In this document: positions 34,416 through 42,505 of the stretch, one piece after another | How positions within the stretch are numbered: the stretch's first letter is position 1 | Layout: every line of letters begins with the position of its first letter | DNA from: Conexibacter sp. DBS9H8 | Lineage (GTDB): Bacteria; Actinomycetota; Thermoleophilia; Solirubrobacterales; Solirubrobacteraceae | Reading direction: 5' to 3' | Assembly (NCBI RefSeq): GCF_023330685.1 | Contig: NZ_CP097128.1 | Location: 2,852,001-2,916,000, forward strand | DNA length: 64,000 nt | Translations under genes and position numbers: made by a program | The notes under the pieces: model-generated | What the model saw: only the letters and a program-made list of their open reading frames with translations | Database searches by the model: none | Told to the model about the DNA's origin: nothing

Positions 34416-34826
34416 TCAGACGGCGGCGTCGATGATCTCGAGGGCGACCTCGGTCACCTCACCGTCCCGGATCCGGTAGCCGCGGACCTCCGGGTGCTCG
34501 CGGTCCTTGACCCCGACGATCACGTAGATCGCCTCCGGGTGGGTCGCGAGGTTGATGTCGGTCTGGGAGGGATAGGGAGCGCTGCGCGTGTGGGAGTGGT
34601 AGATGATCCCGACCTCGAGGTCACGGTCGTAGATCTCGCCGAACTCGACGGCGAGCTGCTCGCGCGGGTCCATCTCGTAGCGCAGCGGGCTGTGGGCGGC
34701 GTTGCTGATCGGATAGGCGGCAACCGCCTCCCCATCGCGGGCGGCAACCATCCCGCAGCACTCGTCGGGGGCGTCGGCAAGCGCGTGGTCGATCATCTGC
34801 TGGTGGATGGCGGCGCTGATCCTCAT
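34416..34826 (-). CDS. mec: JAMM (M67) metallopeptidase, Mec-type, for the sulfur carrier CysO
   Basis: 136 residues with a complete JAMM centre: E22, H77-x-H79-x7-S87-x2-D90. In Mycobacterium the Mec enzyme cuts newly made cysteine from the C terminus of CysO. The PDECCGMV phrase at 20-27 is typical of that group. cysM, cysO and a ThiF-rhodanese gene lie within 5 kb on the same strand, which supports this role. A TAGGCT box lies 14 bases before the ATG and no ribosome site is seen. Confidence 0.9.
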   Translation of the reverse strand: MRISAAIHQQMIDHALADAPDECCGMVAARDGEAVAAYPISNAAHSPLRYEMDPREQLAVEFGEIYDRDLEVGIIYHSHTRSAPYPSQTDINLATHPEAIYVIVGVKDREHPEVRGYRIRDGEVTEVALEIIDAAV

Positions 34827-34840
34827 GATCTGAGCCAGTG

Positions 34841-34846
34841 AGCCTA
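34841..34846 (-). promoter_or_regulatory. -10 element candidate for mec
   Basis: TAGGCT on the minus strand, 14 bases before the mec ATG, giving a leader of about seven bases. Confidence 0.35.
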
Positions 34847-35086
34847 GACGATGTGGCGTGAGCCGCCCGTTGCCCGGTTGCCGCCGGGGTTGGCCGGCTG
34901 GACGCTCCCTGCGGGGATTCCCCTGACGAGAGATTCAGCCTCGGGCTGACCCCATGACATTCCGAGCGCGATATCAGCAGATGGGCGAGTGGCCCCACAG
35001 CCGGCGCCGAGCCCGCCCCGGACACCGTGGCGCGCGAGTGGCCAACGTCACTCAAGGCGAGCCGTACCGGCGTCGATAGAACCGGC

Positions 35087-35320
35087 ATGGAAAGCCACCT
35101 TCGCAATCTCCGGCGGTTGATCGAGGAGGAGATGTACGTCGTCGACGAGCCGCTCGTGGCCGAGGCGATCGTCGCCCGGGCGGCCGTGCACGCGCTCGTC
35201 GCGCGGGCGTCGTTCGCAAGCGACCTGCGACCTCCGGTGGTCCGCTCCTTCCGGCGCGACAATCACGCGCGCAGCTTCCGGCTCGAGCGGCGTGAGCGCC
35301 TGCACAAGCCCGACCGCTGA
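35087..35320 (+). CDS. Small charged protein of unknown function
   Basis: 77 residues from the ATG at 35087: MESHLRNLRRLIEEEMYVVDEPLVAEAIVARAAVHALVARA-like helical first half, then a basic tail with RSFRRDNHARSFRLERRERL. No domain recognised. It lies on the plus strand between mec and cysM, ending eight bases from the cysM stop. The helix pattern and absence of an overlapping gene suggest it is real, but the 260 bases upstream hold nothing else I can identify. Confidence 0.5.
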   Translation: MESHLRNLRRLIEEEMYVVDEPLVAEAIVARAAVHALVARASFASDLRPPVVRSFRRDNHARSFRLERRERLHKPDR

Positions 35321-35328
35321 GTCTCAGC

Positions 35329-36294
35329 TCACCACCAGACCGTCGAATCGAGGTTCTCGACCTCATCGACGGGGAGGGTGTAGATGCCGCTGGAGAGGTA
35401 CTTCCAGCCGTCGTCGCAGACGATGAAGACGACGTTCCCCTCGTCAAGCTCGCTGGCGATCCGGACGGCAACGCGGGCGATCGCGCCAGAGGACACCCCG
35501 GCGAAGATCTGCTCCTCGTCAAGCAGCCGCCGGGTCCAGATGATCGCGTCGCGGTTGGTGACGAAGATCTTGCGGTCAAGCAGATCGATGTCGATGATCG
35601 GCGGGATGAAGCCGTCGTCGAGGGAGCGCAGCCCCTGAACGGGCTCGCCCTGCATCGGCTCGGCGGCGACGATCTTCACCGCGTCCCCGAGTTCCTCCTT
35701 GAACCGCCGGCCGTTGCCCATCAGGGTCCCGCCCGTCCCGAGGCCGGCGACGAAGGCGGCGACCTGACCGTCGAGATCCTCGAGGATCTCCAGCGCCGTG
35801 CCGTTGTAGTGGGCGGCCGGATTGGCCGGGTTCCCGTACTGATAGGGCATGTACAGGCTCGGATCGGCGTCCGCCAGTTCGCGCGCCATGGCGACCGCGC
35901 CGTTGGAGCCGAGGGAACCGTCGCTGTAGACGATCTCGGCACCGTACATTCTCAGCAGCTGGGTCCGCTCAGGCGTGACGTTGTCGGGCATCACCACGCG
36001 GAGGCGGTAGCCGCGGCGGCGGGCGATCATCGCCAGGGCGATCCCGGTGTTCCCCGACGTTGGCTCGAGGATCGTCTGACCGGGACGGATCAGGCCCTTC
36101 TCCTCCGCGTCCTCGATCAGCCCCCGCGCGACGCGGTCCTTGACCGAGCCGGTCGGGTTGTGGGACTCGAGCTTGGCCCAGATCCGCACGCCCGGCTTGG
36201 GGCTGAGGTTGGCGAGCTCGACCAGCGGGGTGTGGCCGATCGACTCGACGACATCACCGTAGCGGCGCGGTGCGTTCCGGATGAAGGAGGCCAT
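35329..36294 (-). CDS. cysM: CysM-type cysteine synthase using CysO thiocarboxylate
   Basis: 321 residues, PLP fold type II. The PLP lysine is K52 in NPTGSVKDR and the phosphate loop is EPTSGNTGIALAM. The segments YQYGNPANPAAHYNGT, FVAGLGTGGTLMGNGRR and GWKYLSSGIYTLPV closely match mycobacterial CysM, which takes O-phosphoserine and thiocarboxylated CysO, rather than ordinary CysK. The ending near VENLDSTVWW also fits CysM length. A TACACT box lies nine bases before the ATG. Confidence 0.92.
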   Translation of the reverse strand: MASFIRNAPRRYGDVVESIGHTPLVELANLSPKPGVRIWAKLESHNPTGSVKDRVARGLIEDAEEKGLIRPGQTILEPTSGNTGIALAMIARRRGYRLRVVMPDNVTPERTQLLRMYGAEIVYSDGSLGSNGAVAMARELADADPSLYMPYQYGNPANPAAHYNGTALEILEDLDGQVAAFVAGLGTGGTLMGNGRRFKEELGDAVKIVAAEPMQGEPVQGLRSLDDGFIPPIIDIDLLDRKIFVTNRDAIIWTRRLLDEEQIFAGVSSGAIARVAVRIASELDEGNVVFIVCDDGWKYLSSGIYTLPVDEVENLDSTVWW

Positions 36295-36303
36295 GCTTCA
36301 GAA

Positions 36304-36309
36304 AGTGTA
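36304..36309 (-). promoter_or_regulatory. -10 element candidate for cysM
   Basis: TACACT on the minus strand, nine bases before the cysM ATG. This would give a leader of two or three bases. Confidence 0.4.
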
Positions 36310-36366
36310 GTGGGCCGGCGCACCCCGGGCGCGGGGCGGTTCCGATCGCCCGGATCCGCGGCCCGA

Positions 36367-37872
36367 TCAGCTGCTGAGGCCCTGCAGCGGCGCACAGGCG
36401 ACGGAGGCGACCGTCGGCTCGTTGAGCAGGGTCAGGCGCCAGTGCGGACCGGTGTGGGAGAAGGCGACAACGGGGAACGTGCGGTAGCTGCGCAGCGGGC
36501 GAAAGCCGACGACCCCGACGTTGACCCCGAGCTCCCAGGCCACCCCGCTCTGCCAGCCCAGCGCGGCGACGGGGGCACCGCAGTTGAGGATCTGATGCAC
36601 TCCCGCACGGCGGACGAGACGCGTGAGCCCGGCAAGCTCACGCGCGTCCAGCTGCTGGTTCTCCACGATCCCCCGGCCCCCGTCGACGCTCGTGCGCGCG
36701 AACGGGACGATACCCGCGAGAAAGATGAGGACGACGAGGAGCCCGAGCGCCGCACCGAGTCGCGCGCCGACGCGACCCTGCCGGGCCAGCAGCCGCCAGG
36801 GAAGGAGCAGCAGCTGGGCGCTGCCGACCCCGCCGATCACCGCGAGCACGCCACCGACCTCGATCAGGTAACGCTGGACGGCGGAGAACCCGTGGAGGGC
36901 GAAGCCGATCTCCACCGCCGTCCACAGCGCAGCGAGGCCGAGCAGGACGAGGACCCGCCGGTCGCGCCAGAGGAGGCTGAGCAGGAGCGACACGCCAACC
37001 TCGATCTGCACGACCGTGCCCGACAGAGTGCGGACGCGGTCGAGGACCCCGAGGAACTTGTTGCCGACCACCGCGGTCGCCAACCCGGTGTCAAACCGGC
37101 CCGGGCTGAGCGGACTGTTCGAGGCGAGCGTCGGCGGGAGAAACCAGGCGACCGGCGTGCTCAGCACCGCCGCCAGCCACCAGCCGCGCAGGCCTGGCAC
37201 CGCCCGCCACAACCACAGCCCGTATCCGCCGAGCAGCACCCACACCTCGGGGCGACCGAGTCCGGCGAGCCACAGCAGCGCGAGCGCCCAACCATACCGT
37301 CGCGCGAAGTGCGCCTCGGCGGCGCCGAGCAGGAGGGCGAGGACGAGCGGGTCCGAACTCGTGATCAGGACCTGGCGGAGCAGGCCCATCGGCAGCGGGA
37401 CAAGCTTGGAGGCGACGGTCATCGTGGCGAGGATCGTCGCGGCGACGAGGGCCGCGAGCATCGGCGGTACCCACTCGGGGATGATCCCGCTCCCGCGCGG
37501 AGCGAGCCGCCAGGCGAGCCGGCCGGCGAGCAGCGGCCCGGCCACCCCGCCCGCGCAGGCGGTGATCGTCCACAGCCACAGCTCGCCCTGGTGACCGGTG
37601 AGGGCGTAGGGAAGCAGGAACAGGAAGGCGAGCGGCTTCCAGGAGGGGGCCGCGTTGAGGTTGAGCGTGCCGTGCAGAACCTCATTGGCCCACACCATCC
37701 AGCCGTTTGCGTCATAGGCCGGCCGGGCCTGGGCGAACACGGCCAACAGCGCCCCGAGGCCGAGCACGACCACGACGAACAGCGCCCACCCGAGCCCAGA
37801 CCGCCGCACCACCGGGCGGACGCCGTGGCGGTGGGCGGGATCGAGGGGATCGCGGGCGATGGCGACGGTCAC
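36367..37872 (-). CDS. Polytopic membrane protein, GT-C glycosyltransferase-like
   Basis: 501 residues with about ten hydrophobic helices. After the first helix comes a loop with AYDANGWMVWANEVLHG and APSWKPLAFLF, the kind of acidic/aromatic loop seen in GT-C (mannosyltransferase-like) enzymes. The last 100 residues are soluble, with several cysteines. Starts with GTG. It sits between cysO and cysM but has no visible tie to sulfur metabolism. The exact family is not recognised. Confidence 0.7.
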   Translation of the reverse strand: MTVAIARDPLDPAHRHGVRPVVRRSGLGWALFVVVVLGLGALLAVFAQARPAYDANGWMVWANEVLHGTLNLNAAPSWKPLAFLFLLPYALTGHQGELWLWTITACAGGVAGPLLAGRLAWRLAPRGSGIIPEWVPPMLAALVAATILATMTVASKLVPLPMGLLRQVLITSSDPLVLALLLGAAEAHFARRYGWALALLWLAGLGRPEVWVLLGGYGLWLWRAVPGLRGWWLAAVLSTPVAWFLPPTLASNSPLSPGRFDTGLATAVVGNKFLGVLDRVRTLSGTVVQIEVGVSLLLSLLWRDRRVLVLLGLAALWTAVEIGFALHGFSAVQRYLIEVGGVLAVIGGVGSAQLLLLPWRLLARQGRVGARLGAALGLLVVLIFLAGIVPFARTSVDGGRGIVENQQLDARELAGLTRLVRRAGVHQILNCGAPVAALGWQSGVAWELGVNVGVVGFRPLRSYRTFPVVAFSHTGPHWRLTLLNEPTVASVACAPLQGLSS

Positions 37873-37926
37873 CGGAGGGCTTTCTAGCGTCCTCCGGATA
37901 ATGCCCGTGTCAGAGTGCGGCCCGGA

Positions 37927-38205
37927 TTACAGGCCCCCGCCGGCCATGGCGGGGAGGATGACGAGCGTGTCGGCGCCCGACACGGGCGTCTGCAGGCCTT
38001 CGAGTACGCGGACGTCCTCATCGTTGAGGTAAACGTTGACGTAGCGGTTGAGTTGCCCGTCGGCACCGAACAGTTGGGTTCGGGTGTCCGGATGGGCGGC
38101 GGTGATCGCCTCGAGGATCTCGCCGACGGAGGCTCCGTCGGCGGTGAGCTCACGCTCACCGCCGACCGCGGCGCGCAGAACGGGGGGAATGCGGATGGTG
38201 GCCAT
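37927..38205 (-). CDS. cysO: CysO-like ubiquitin-fold sulfur carrier protein
   Basis: 92 residues, MoaD/ThiS/CysO beta-grasp fold: MATIRIPPVLRAAVGGERE, ASVGEILEAI, YVNVYLNDEDVRVLEGLQTPVSGAD and TLVILPAMAGG-like end. Carriers of this family must end in Gly-Gly for adenylation and thiocarboxylation. Here the encoded tail is AGGGL, so at least one residue (Leu) must be removed first. Gene order moeZ-cysO with 23 bases between them links it to its activating enzyme. Confidence 0.93.
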   Translation of the reverse strand: MATIRIPPVLRAAVGGERELTADGASVGEILEAITAAHPDTRTQLFGADGQLNRYVNVYLNDEDVRVLEGLQTPVSGADTLVILPAMAGGGL

Positions 38206-38228
38206 AGCGCTGGAGGATCGTAGCGGGG

Positions 38229-39410
38229 TCAGTGCGCCCCGGCGCAGAAGGCCTCGTAGTCGGGGAACACCCCGAGCTCGTCATCGGTGATCTCCTCAGG
38301 GGCCCGCGAGCAGATCGGGCAGGCCGGGTCGCGGCGGACCTTGACCTCGGTGACGGAGGCGGCCAGAGCGTCGTACATCAGCAGCCGGCCGATCAGCGGG
38401 TTGCCGATGTCAAGGATCAGCTTGATCACCTCGGTCGCCTGGAGCAGGCCCATCGTGCCCGGGAGGACGCCGATCACGCCGTTGGCCCCACAACTGGGGG
38501 CGAGCTCGGCTGGCGGCGGGACCGGGAACAGGCATCGGTAGCACGGTCCCTCGTAGGGCTTGAACACCGACAGCTGCCCGTCAAAACCGAGGATCGCGGC
38601 GGAGACGACGGGGATCCGCAGCCGGACCGTCGCGTCGTTGAGCAGGTAGCGGGTCGGGAAGTTGTCGAGCCCATCAACGACGATGTCGTAGTCGGGCAGG
38701 ATGTCCATGATGTTGTCGGGCCCGAGCCGGAGCCGATGCTGGACGACGTTGACGTCGGGGTTGAGCGCGGCGATCGTCGCGGCGGCAGACTCGACCTTGG
38801 GGACCCCGACCCGCTCGGTGTTGTGGATCACCTGACGCTGGAGGTTGGAGACGTCGACGACGTCATCGTCGACGATTCCGAGCGTACCGACCCCGGCGGC
38901 GGCGAGATAGAGGGCGGTCGGGGAACCGAGGCCGCCCGCGCCGAGGAGGAGGACGCGCGCGTCGAGCAGCTTCTGCTGCCCCTCGAGGCCGACCTCGGGC
39001 AGCAGGATGTGGCGCGAGTAGCGGTCGCGCTGCTCGGCCGACATGAACTTCGGCACCTCAACCGGATACCCGCGGTCCTTCCACAGCGTGATCCCGCCGG
39101 TCATCGAGCTGACGTGCTCATACCCGAGATCCTCGCTGAGGCTGCGTGTCGCCCAGGCCGAGCGGTTCCCGGAGGCGCAGTAGAGGACGATCGGGACGCT
39201 GCGGTCGCCGACGGCTCCCTCGATCCGCGTCTCGAGCGAAGAGCGGGGGACGTGGACGGCACCGGGCAGGTGGCCGGCCGCCCACTCCTCAGCCTCACGG
39301 ACGTCGATGACGACCGCACCGCCGCTGAGGCGATCGCGCACCTCAGAGGGGTCAACCTCCTCGATCCGGCTCTTGATCTGGCGGAGAACTTCAGCTCCGG
39401 ACGGACTCAT
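38229..39410 (-). CDS. moeZ: Rhodanese-ThiF/MoeB sulfur-carrier activating enzyme (MoeZ-type)
   Basis: 393 residues in two parts. Rhodanese domain first (residues about 15-118), with sulfur-carrying Cys78 in YCASGNRS. Then an E1-like adenylating domain with GAGGLGSPTALYLA at 157-170, NLQRQVIH, and CxxC zinc pairs in CYRCLFP and CPICS. It should adenylate CysO and hand over sulfur. The domain order is the reverse of mycobacterial MoeZ. GAGGAG precedes the ATG by 11 bases and TATACT lies upstream. Confidence 0.93.
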   Translation of the reverse strand: MSPSGAEVLRQIKSRIEEVDPSEVRDRLSGGAVVIDVREAEEWAAGHLPGAVHVPRSSLETRIEGAVGDRSVPIVLYCASGNRSAWATRSLSEDLGYEHVSSMTGGITLWKDRGYPVEVPKFMSAEQRDRYSRHILLPEVGLEGQQKLLDARVLLLGAGGLGSPTALYLAAAGVGTLGIVDDDVVDVSNLQRQVIHNTERVGVPKVESAAATIAALNPDVNVVQHRLRLGPDNIMDILPDYDIVVDGLDNFPTRYLLNDATVRLRIPVVSAAILGFDGQLSVFKPYEGPCYRCLFPVPPPAELAPSCGANGVIGVLPGTMGLLQATEVIKLILDIGNPLIGRLLMYDALAASVTEVKVRRDPACPICSRAPEEITDDELGVFPDYEAFCAGAH

Positions 39411-39451
39411 CAGCGAAAACTCCTCAAAGGCACTCGGGTTTACGTGTTTGG

Positions 39452-39457
39452 AGTATA
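39452..39457 (-). promoter_or_regulatory. -10 element for moeZ-cysO
   Basis: TATACT on the minus strand about 42 bases before the moeZ ATG. It is close to consensus, but the -35 region is not obvious. Confidence 0.45.
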
Positions 39458-39516
39458 GCCCGCGTCACCGCAGCCCGGAACGCCTCGGGAGGTGGGCACT
39501 TGACATCCTCGCAGGG

Positions 39517-40329
39517 ATGCGCGCCCCCGATGTCGACATCTTCGCTCCCGAGTTTCCCGCACAGGCGCCCTGGATCGGCGGAAAGCGGCTGTGGCTGGCC
39601 CAGCTGCGCGGACACCCGTTCCTCTTGGAGTTCTGGGACTTCTGCCGTCCCAGCTCGCTGCGCACCCTCCCCTACCTCACCGCTTGGCAGGACCGCTATG
39701 GGGAGGCGGGACTGCGCACCGTCGGCGTCCACGCCTCCGGCTTTCCGCCCTCTGCGGATGTCGAGGCGGTCGCCGCCGCGGTCGCCCGGCTCGGGATCGC
39801 CTACCCGGTGCTCGTCGACGTCGACTTCACCCTGTGGCAGGAGTACGGCAACCTCGGCTGGCCCGCCCGTTACCTGTTCGACGCGCACGGGCGGCTGTTT
39901 GACTACCACTACGGCGAGGGAGGCTACGGGGAGACCGAGGCGGCGATCCGGGAGCTGCTCGGATTCGACCACGGCCCCGACGGCCGCCACACCGGCGTGC
40001 CCGACCATGACGGCGCCCCCGAGCCGGTCGGCTACCTGCGGGCCGAAGACGACCCCGCCGCCCTGCTCGTCATCCCCACCCCCGACGCTGAGGGCGCCAC
40101 CTCCGGCCCGTATGAGGCGGGGTCGGTGTGGGCGGTGATCGCGGGCACGGGCACGCTCGAGGTGAACGGCGAGACCCGCCGCATCGACCACCCGGGCGCC
40201 CACCAGCTGATCAGCCATTCGCGCTCGACCGCCGCCACCCTCGAGATCTGCCCTGGGCCCGGGGTCGAGGTGCTCGCGACCTGCTTCCTCCCCGGCCTCG
40301 CGCCCGACGGGTCGACGCCGACGGTGTGA
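39517..40329 (+). CDS. DipZ/TlpA-like thioredoxin-fold protein with one active-site cysteine
   Basis: 270 residues from the ATG at 39517. The N-terminal part is a thioredoxin-like domain in which FWDFCRPSSLRTLPYLTAW aligns with the WTYSCINCLRTLPYL-type active site of DipZ-like proteins, but only Cys43 is kept. TVGVHASGF and WPARYLFDAHGRL with the cis-Pro region follow. The C-terminal 100 residues form a beta-domain (GTGTLEVNG, DHPGAHQLI) like the DipZ tail. No signal peptide or membrane helix, so probably cytoplasmic. Divergent from moeZ. Confidence 0.82.
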   Translation: MRAPDVDIFAPEFPAQAPWIGGKRLWLAQLRGHPFLLEFWDFCRPSSLRTLPYLTAWQDRYGEAGLRTVGVHASGFPPSADVEAVAAAVARLGIAYPVLVDVDFTLWQEYGNLGWPARYLFDAHGRLFDYHYGEGGYGETEAAIRELLGFDHGPDGRHTGVPDHDGAPEPVGYLRAEDDPAALLVIPTPDAEGATSGPYEAGSVWAVIAGTGTLEVNGETRRIDHPGAHQLISHSRSTAATLEICPGPGVEVLATCFLPGLAPDGSTPTV

Positions 40330-40354
40330 GGGCAGCGGCCCCCGCGGGGGCCGG

Positions 40355-41455
40355 TCAGCGCCGAGCGGCGTCGAGCAGGTTGACGAGCTCGGGCGGGCCG
40401 CTGTCGCCGATCCGCACGGCGAACCCGGGGCGGTAGGCGCTCTGTGCGAGGTCGGGGCCGAGGAAGGCCTCCTCCGAGACCCAGCAGCCGGTGTTGATCA
40501 TCCGCGTGCCGGCCGTCGTTCGCCACAGCTCGGCGTCGTCGCCGGGCAACGGCCCGGCCCGATGGGTGTGGCCGTAGAGGGCCCAGTCGGCATACACGCC
40601 GAGGGTCTCGAGCACCGCAGCGTACCCGCTGACGCCGTTGCGGTAGAGCTCCTCCCCGGAGATGTCGGACTTCAACGGCCCGAGTCCGGCGGCGCTGAGC
40701 AGCCCCGTGGCGGCGCTGAGACCGCCGCTGAGGGCGAGCCGGGTGATTCCCTCCCCGTCGTTGAGCAGGCGCCAGATCCGGGCCGAGGCGTTCGTGTGGG
40801 AGGAGCCGGGCTCCCCACCGTCGGGGTCGCTGCGCAGCCCGCTCTGGGCGATCTGGAACATCCAGGCGTAGATCGGCGCGAGGACCGCCTCATAGTCCTC
40901 GGGCTGGGCGGCCCGCTTGACCGGCGCGCGCAGGTAGCGGGCCATCGCCCCGGCAGCGAGCCGCTCGAAGGCCGGCAGGGTCGAATGGCGGTCGAGGTAG
41001 TGGCCGTGCATCGCGTAGACATCCTCGCGCAGCCAGATTCCCGGATAGACGACGCGGACGTGGGCGCCGCCCGCCCCCCAGGCGTCAACGAGCCGGGCGA
41101 GCGGATCCTCTGGGCGCCAGCGCACCTCAGACTCGAGGCCGAGCGGCTCGGGGGTCCCGTGGGCGGAACGTCGCAGCAGCCATGGGGCGAGCAGCTCGCG
41201 ATCGTGGTTGCCGGCGAGGATCACCACCTCCGCGCGCGGGCCGAGCGACTCGGTGAGCGTACCGAGGACAGCGGTCGCGTGGGCGAGGGAGGTCCAGACC
41301 GGCTCCTCACGCAGCTCGACGACGTCTCCGAGCAGCACGAGCCGATCCGTGTCGCGGAGGGCGGCGGAGAGGGCCGCCCGTGTCGCGGGCTCGTGCAGGA
41401 GCGCCCGCCCGCCACGGGCCCCGAGGTGGAGATCGGAGATGACGAGGGTGTTCAC
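40355..41455 (-). CDS. Calcineurin-like metallophosphoesterase
   Basis: 366 residues with all five metal motifs: ISDLHLG, LLGDVVEL, GNHDREL, MHGHYLD and YGHTHRAG. The overall pattern recalls UDP-2,3-diacylglucosamine hydrolases, but an outer-membrane lipid role is unlikely in an actinobacterium, so the substrate is open. GTG start 20 bases after the ispH stop, probably the same transcript. Confidence 0.9.
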   Translation of the reverse strand: MNTLVISDLHLGARGGRALLHEPATRAALSAALRDTDRLVLLGDVVELREEPVWTSLAHATAVLGTLTESLGPRAEVVILAGNHDRELLAPWLLRRSAHGTPEPLGLESEVRWRPEDPLARLVDAWGAGGAHVRVVYPGIWLREDVYAMHGHYLDRHSTLPAFERLAAGAMARYLRAPVKRAAQPEDYEAVLAPIYAWMFQIAQSGLRSDPDGGEPGSSHTNASARIWRLLNDGEGITRLALSGGLSAATGLLSAAGLGPLKSDISGEELYRNGVSGYAAVLETLGVYADWALYGHTHRAGPLPGDDAELWRTTAGTRMINTGCWVSEEAFLGPDLAQSAYRPGFAVRIGDSGPPELVNLLDAARR

Positions 41456-41475
41456 GGACGTCCCGGACGCCGCAC

Positions 41476-42468
41476 TCAGGCAGGCCGGGCGGCCGCGGAG
41501 GAGATGGCAGGCTCGCCACGTTCGGCGAGGGCCTGGCGAATCGGCTTGGGCAGCATGAAACGGACGTCCTCCTGGATCACCTCAAGCTCACTCACGTCCT
41601 CGGTGCCGCGGGCACGGAAGTGGGCGACGAGGTTCTGCACGAGGGTCTCCGGGGCGGAGGCGCCGGAGGTGATCCCGAGCACGCCGACGCCGTCAAGCCA
41701 CTCCTCCTGCACCTGTGACTCGTTGTCGATCAGGTGCGCGTCGGCGCCGTGCTCCCGCGCGACCTCGACGAGCCGGTTGGAGTTGGAGGAGTTGCGCGAG
41801 CCGATCACGAGCACGAGGTCACAGGCGCGGGCGAGCTCCTTGACCGCGGCCTGACGGTTGGTCGTCGCATAACAGATGTCGTCGGTGCGGGGACCGGTGA
41901 TGTGCGGGAACCGTTCCCGCAGGCGGACGATCACCTCAGCGGTCTCATCGACAGACAGCGTCGTCTGGGAGATGTAGGCGATCCGCGTGTCGTCGGGCAC
42001 CGTCAGGGCGTCGACGTCGGCGACGCTCTCGACGAGGACGATGCTGTCGGGGGCCTCCCCCATCGTACCCTCGACCTCCTCATGGCCCTGGTGGCCGATC
42101 AGCACGATCGTGTACCCCTCCGCGGCGAACTTGATCGCCTCACGGTGCACCTTGGTGACGAGCGGACAGGTCGCGTCGATCGTGTTGAGTCCGCGGGCGC
42201 TCGCGTTGGCGTGCACCTCGGGGCTGACGCCGTGAGCGGAGAACACGGCGGTGGCGCCCTCCGGCACCTCATTCTCGGACTCGACGAACACGGCGCCACG
42301 CTCCCGCAGCTTCTCGACGACGTGCTTGTTGTGCACGATCTCCTTGCGCACGTACACGGGCGCGCCATGGATCTCGAGGGCCCGTGCGACGGTCTGGACG
42401 GCCCGATCGACGCCCGCACAGTAGCCGCGGGGAGCGGCGAGGAGGATCTTCTCTGGAGTGGACGACAC
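41476..42468 (-). CDS. ispH: 4-hydroxy-3-methylbut-2-enyl diphosphate reductase
   Basis: Last step of the MEP isoprenoid pathway, a [4Fe-4S] enzyme. Cluster cysteines are in APRGYCAGVDRAV, DATCPLVTKVHREA and DDICYATTNRQ. The motifs SAHGVSP, IGHQGHEEVEGTMGE and GSRNSSNSNRLVEVA are all present. 330 residues from the GTG at 42468; a TACACT box eight bases upstream supports this start over the longer open frame, which would enter the divergent gene. Confidence 0.96.
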   Translation of the reverse strand: MSSTPEKILLAAPRGYCAGVDRAVQTVARALEIHGAPVYVRKEIVHNKHVVEKLRERGAVFVESENEVPEGATAVFSAHGVSPEVHANASARGLNTIDATCPLVTKVHREAIKFAAEGYTIVLIGHQGHEEVEGTMGEAPDSIVLVESVADVDALTVPDDTRIAYISQTTLSVDETAEVIVRLRERFPHITGPRTDDICYATTNRQAAVKELARACDLVLVIGSRNSSNSNRLVEVAREHGADAHLIDNESQVQEEWLDGVGVLGITSGASAPETLVQNLVAHFRARGTEDVSELEVIQEDVRFMLPKPIRQALAERGEPAISSAAARPA

Positions 42469-42476
42469 TGCCGTTG

Positions 42477-42482
42477 AGTGTA
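42477..42482 (-). promoter_or_regulatory. -10 element for ispH
   Basis: TACACT on the minus strand, eight bases before the ispH GTG. Only nine bases separate it from the -10 box of the divergent gene. Confidence 0.45.
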
Positions 42483-42491
42483 CGGCGCGCG

Positions 42492-42497
42492 TACCCT
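42492..42497 (+). promoter_or_regulatory. -10 element for the WS/DGAT-like gene
   Basis: TACCCT on the plus strand, eight bases before the ATG at 42506. A leaderless or nearly leaderless start is implied. Confidence 0.45.
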
Positions 42498-42505
42498 TGG
42501 CCGCG

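Noticed and set aside
34827-35086. Possible tRNA or small RNA in the 260-base gap upstream of mec
   Set aside because: No cloverleaf or clear terminator seen; only short imperfect GC inverted repeats.
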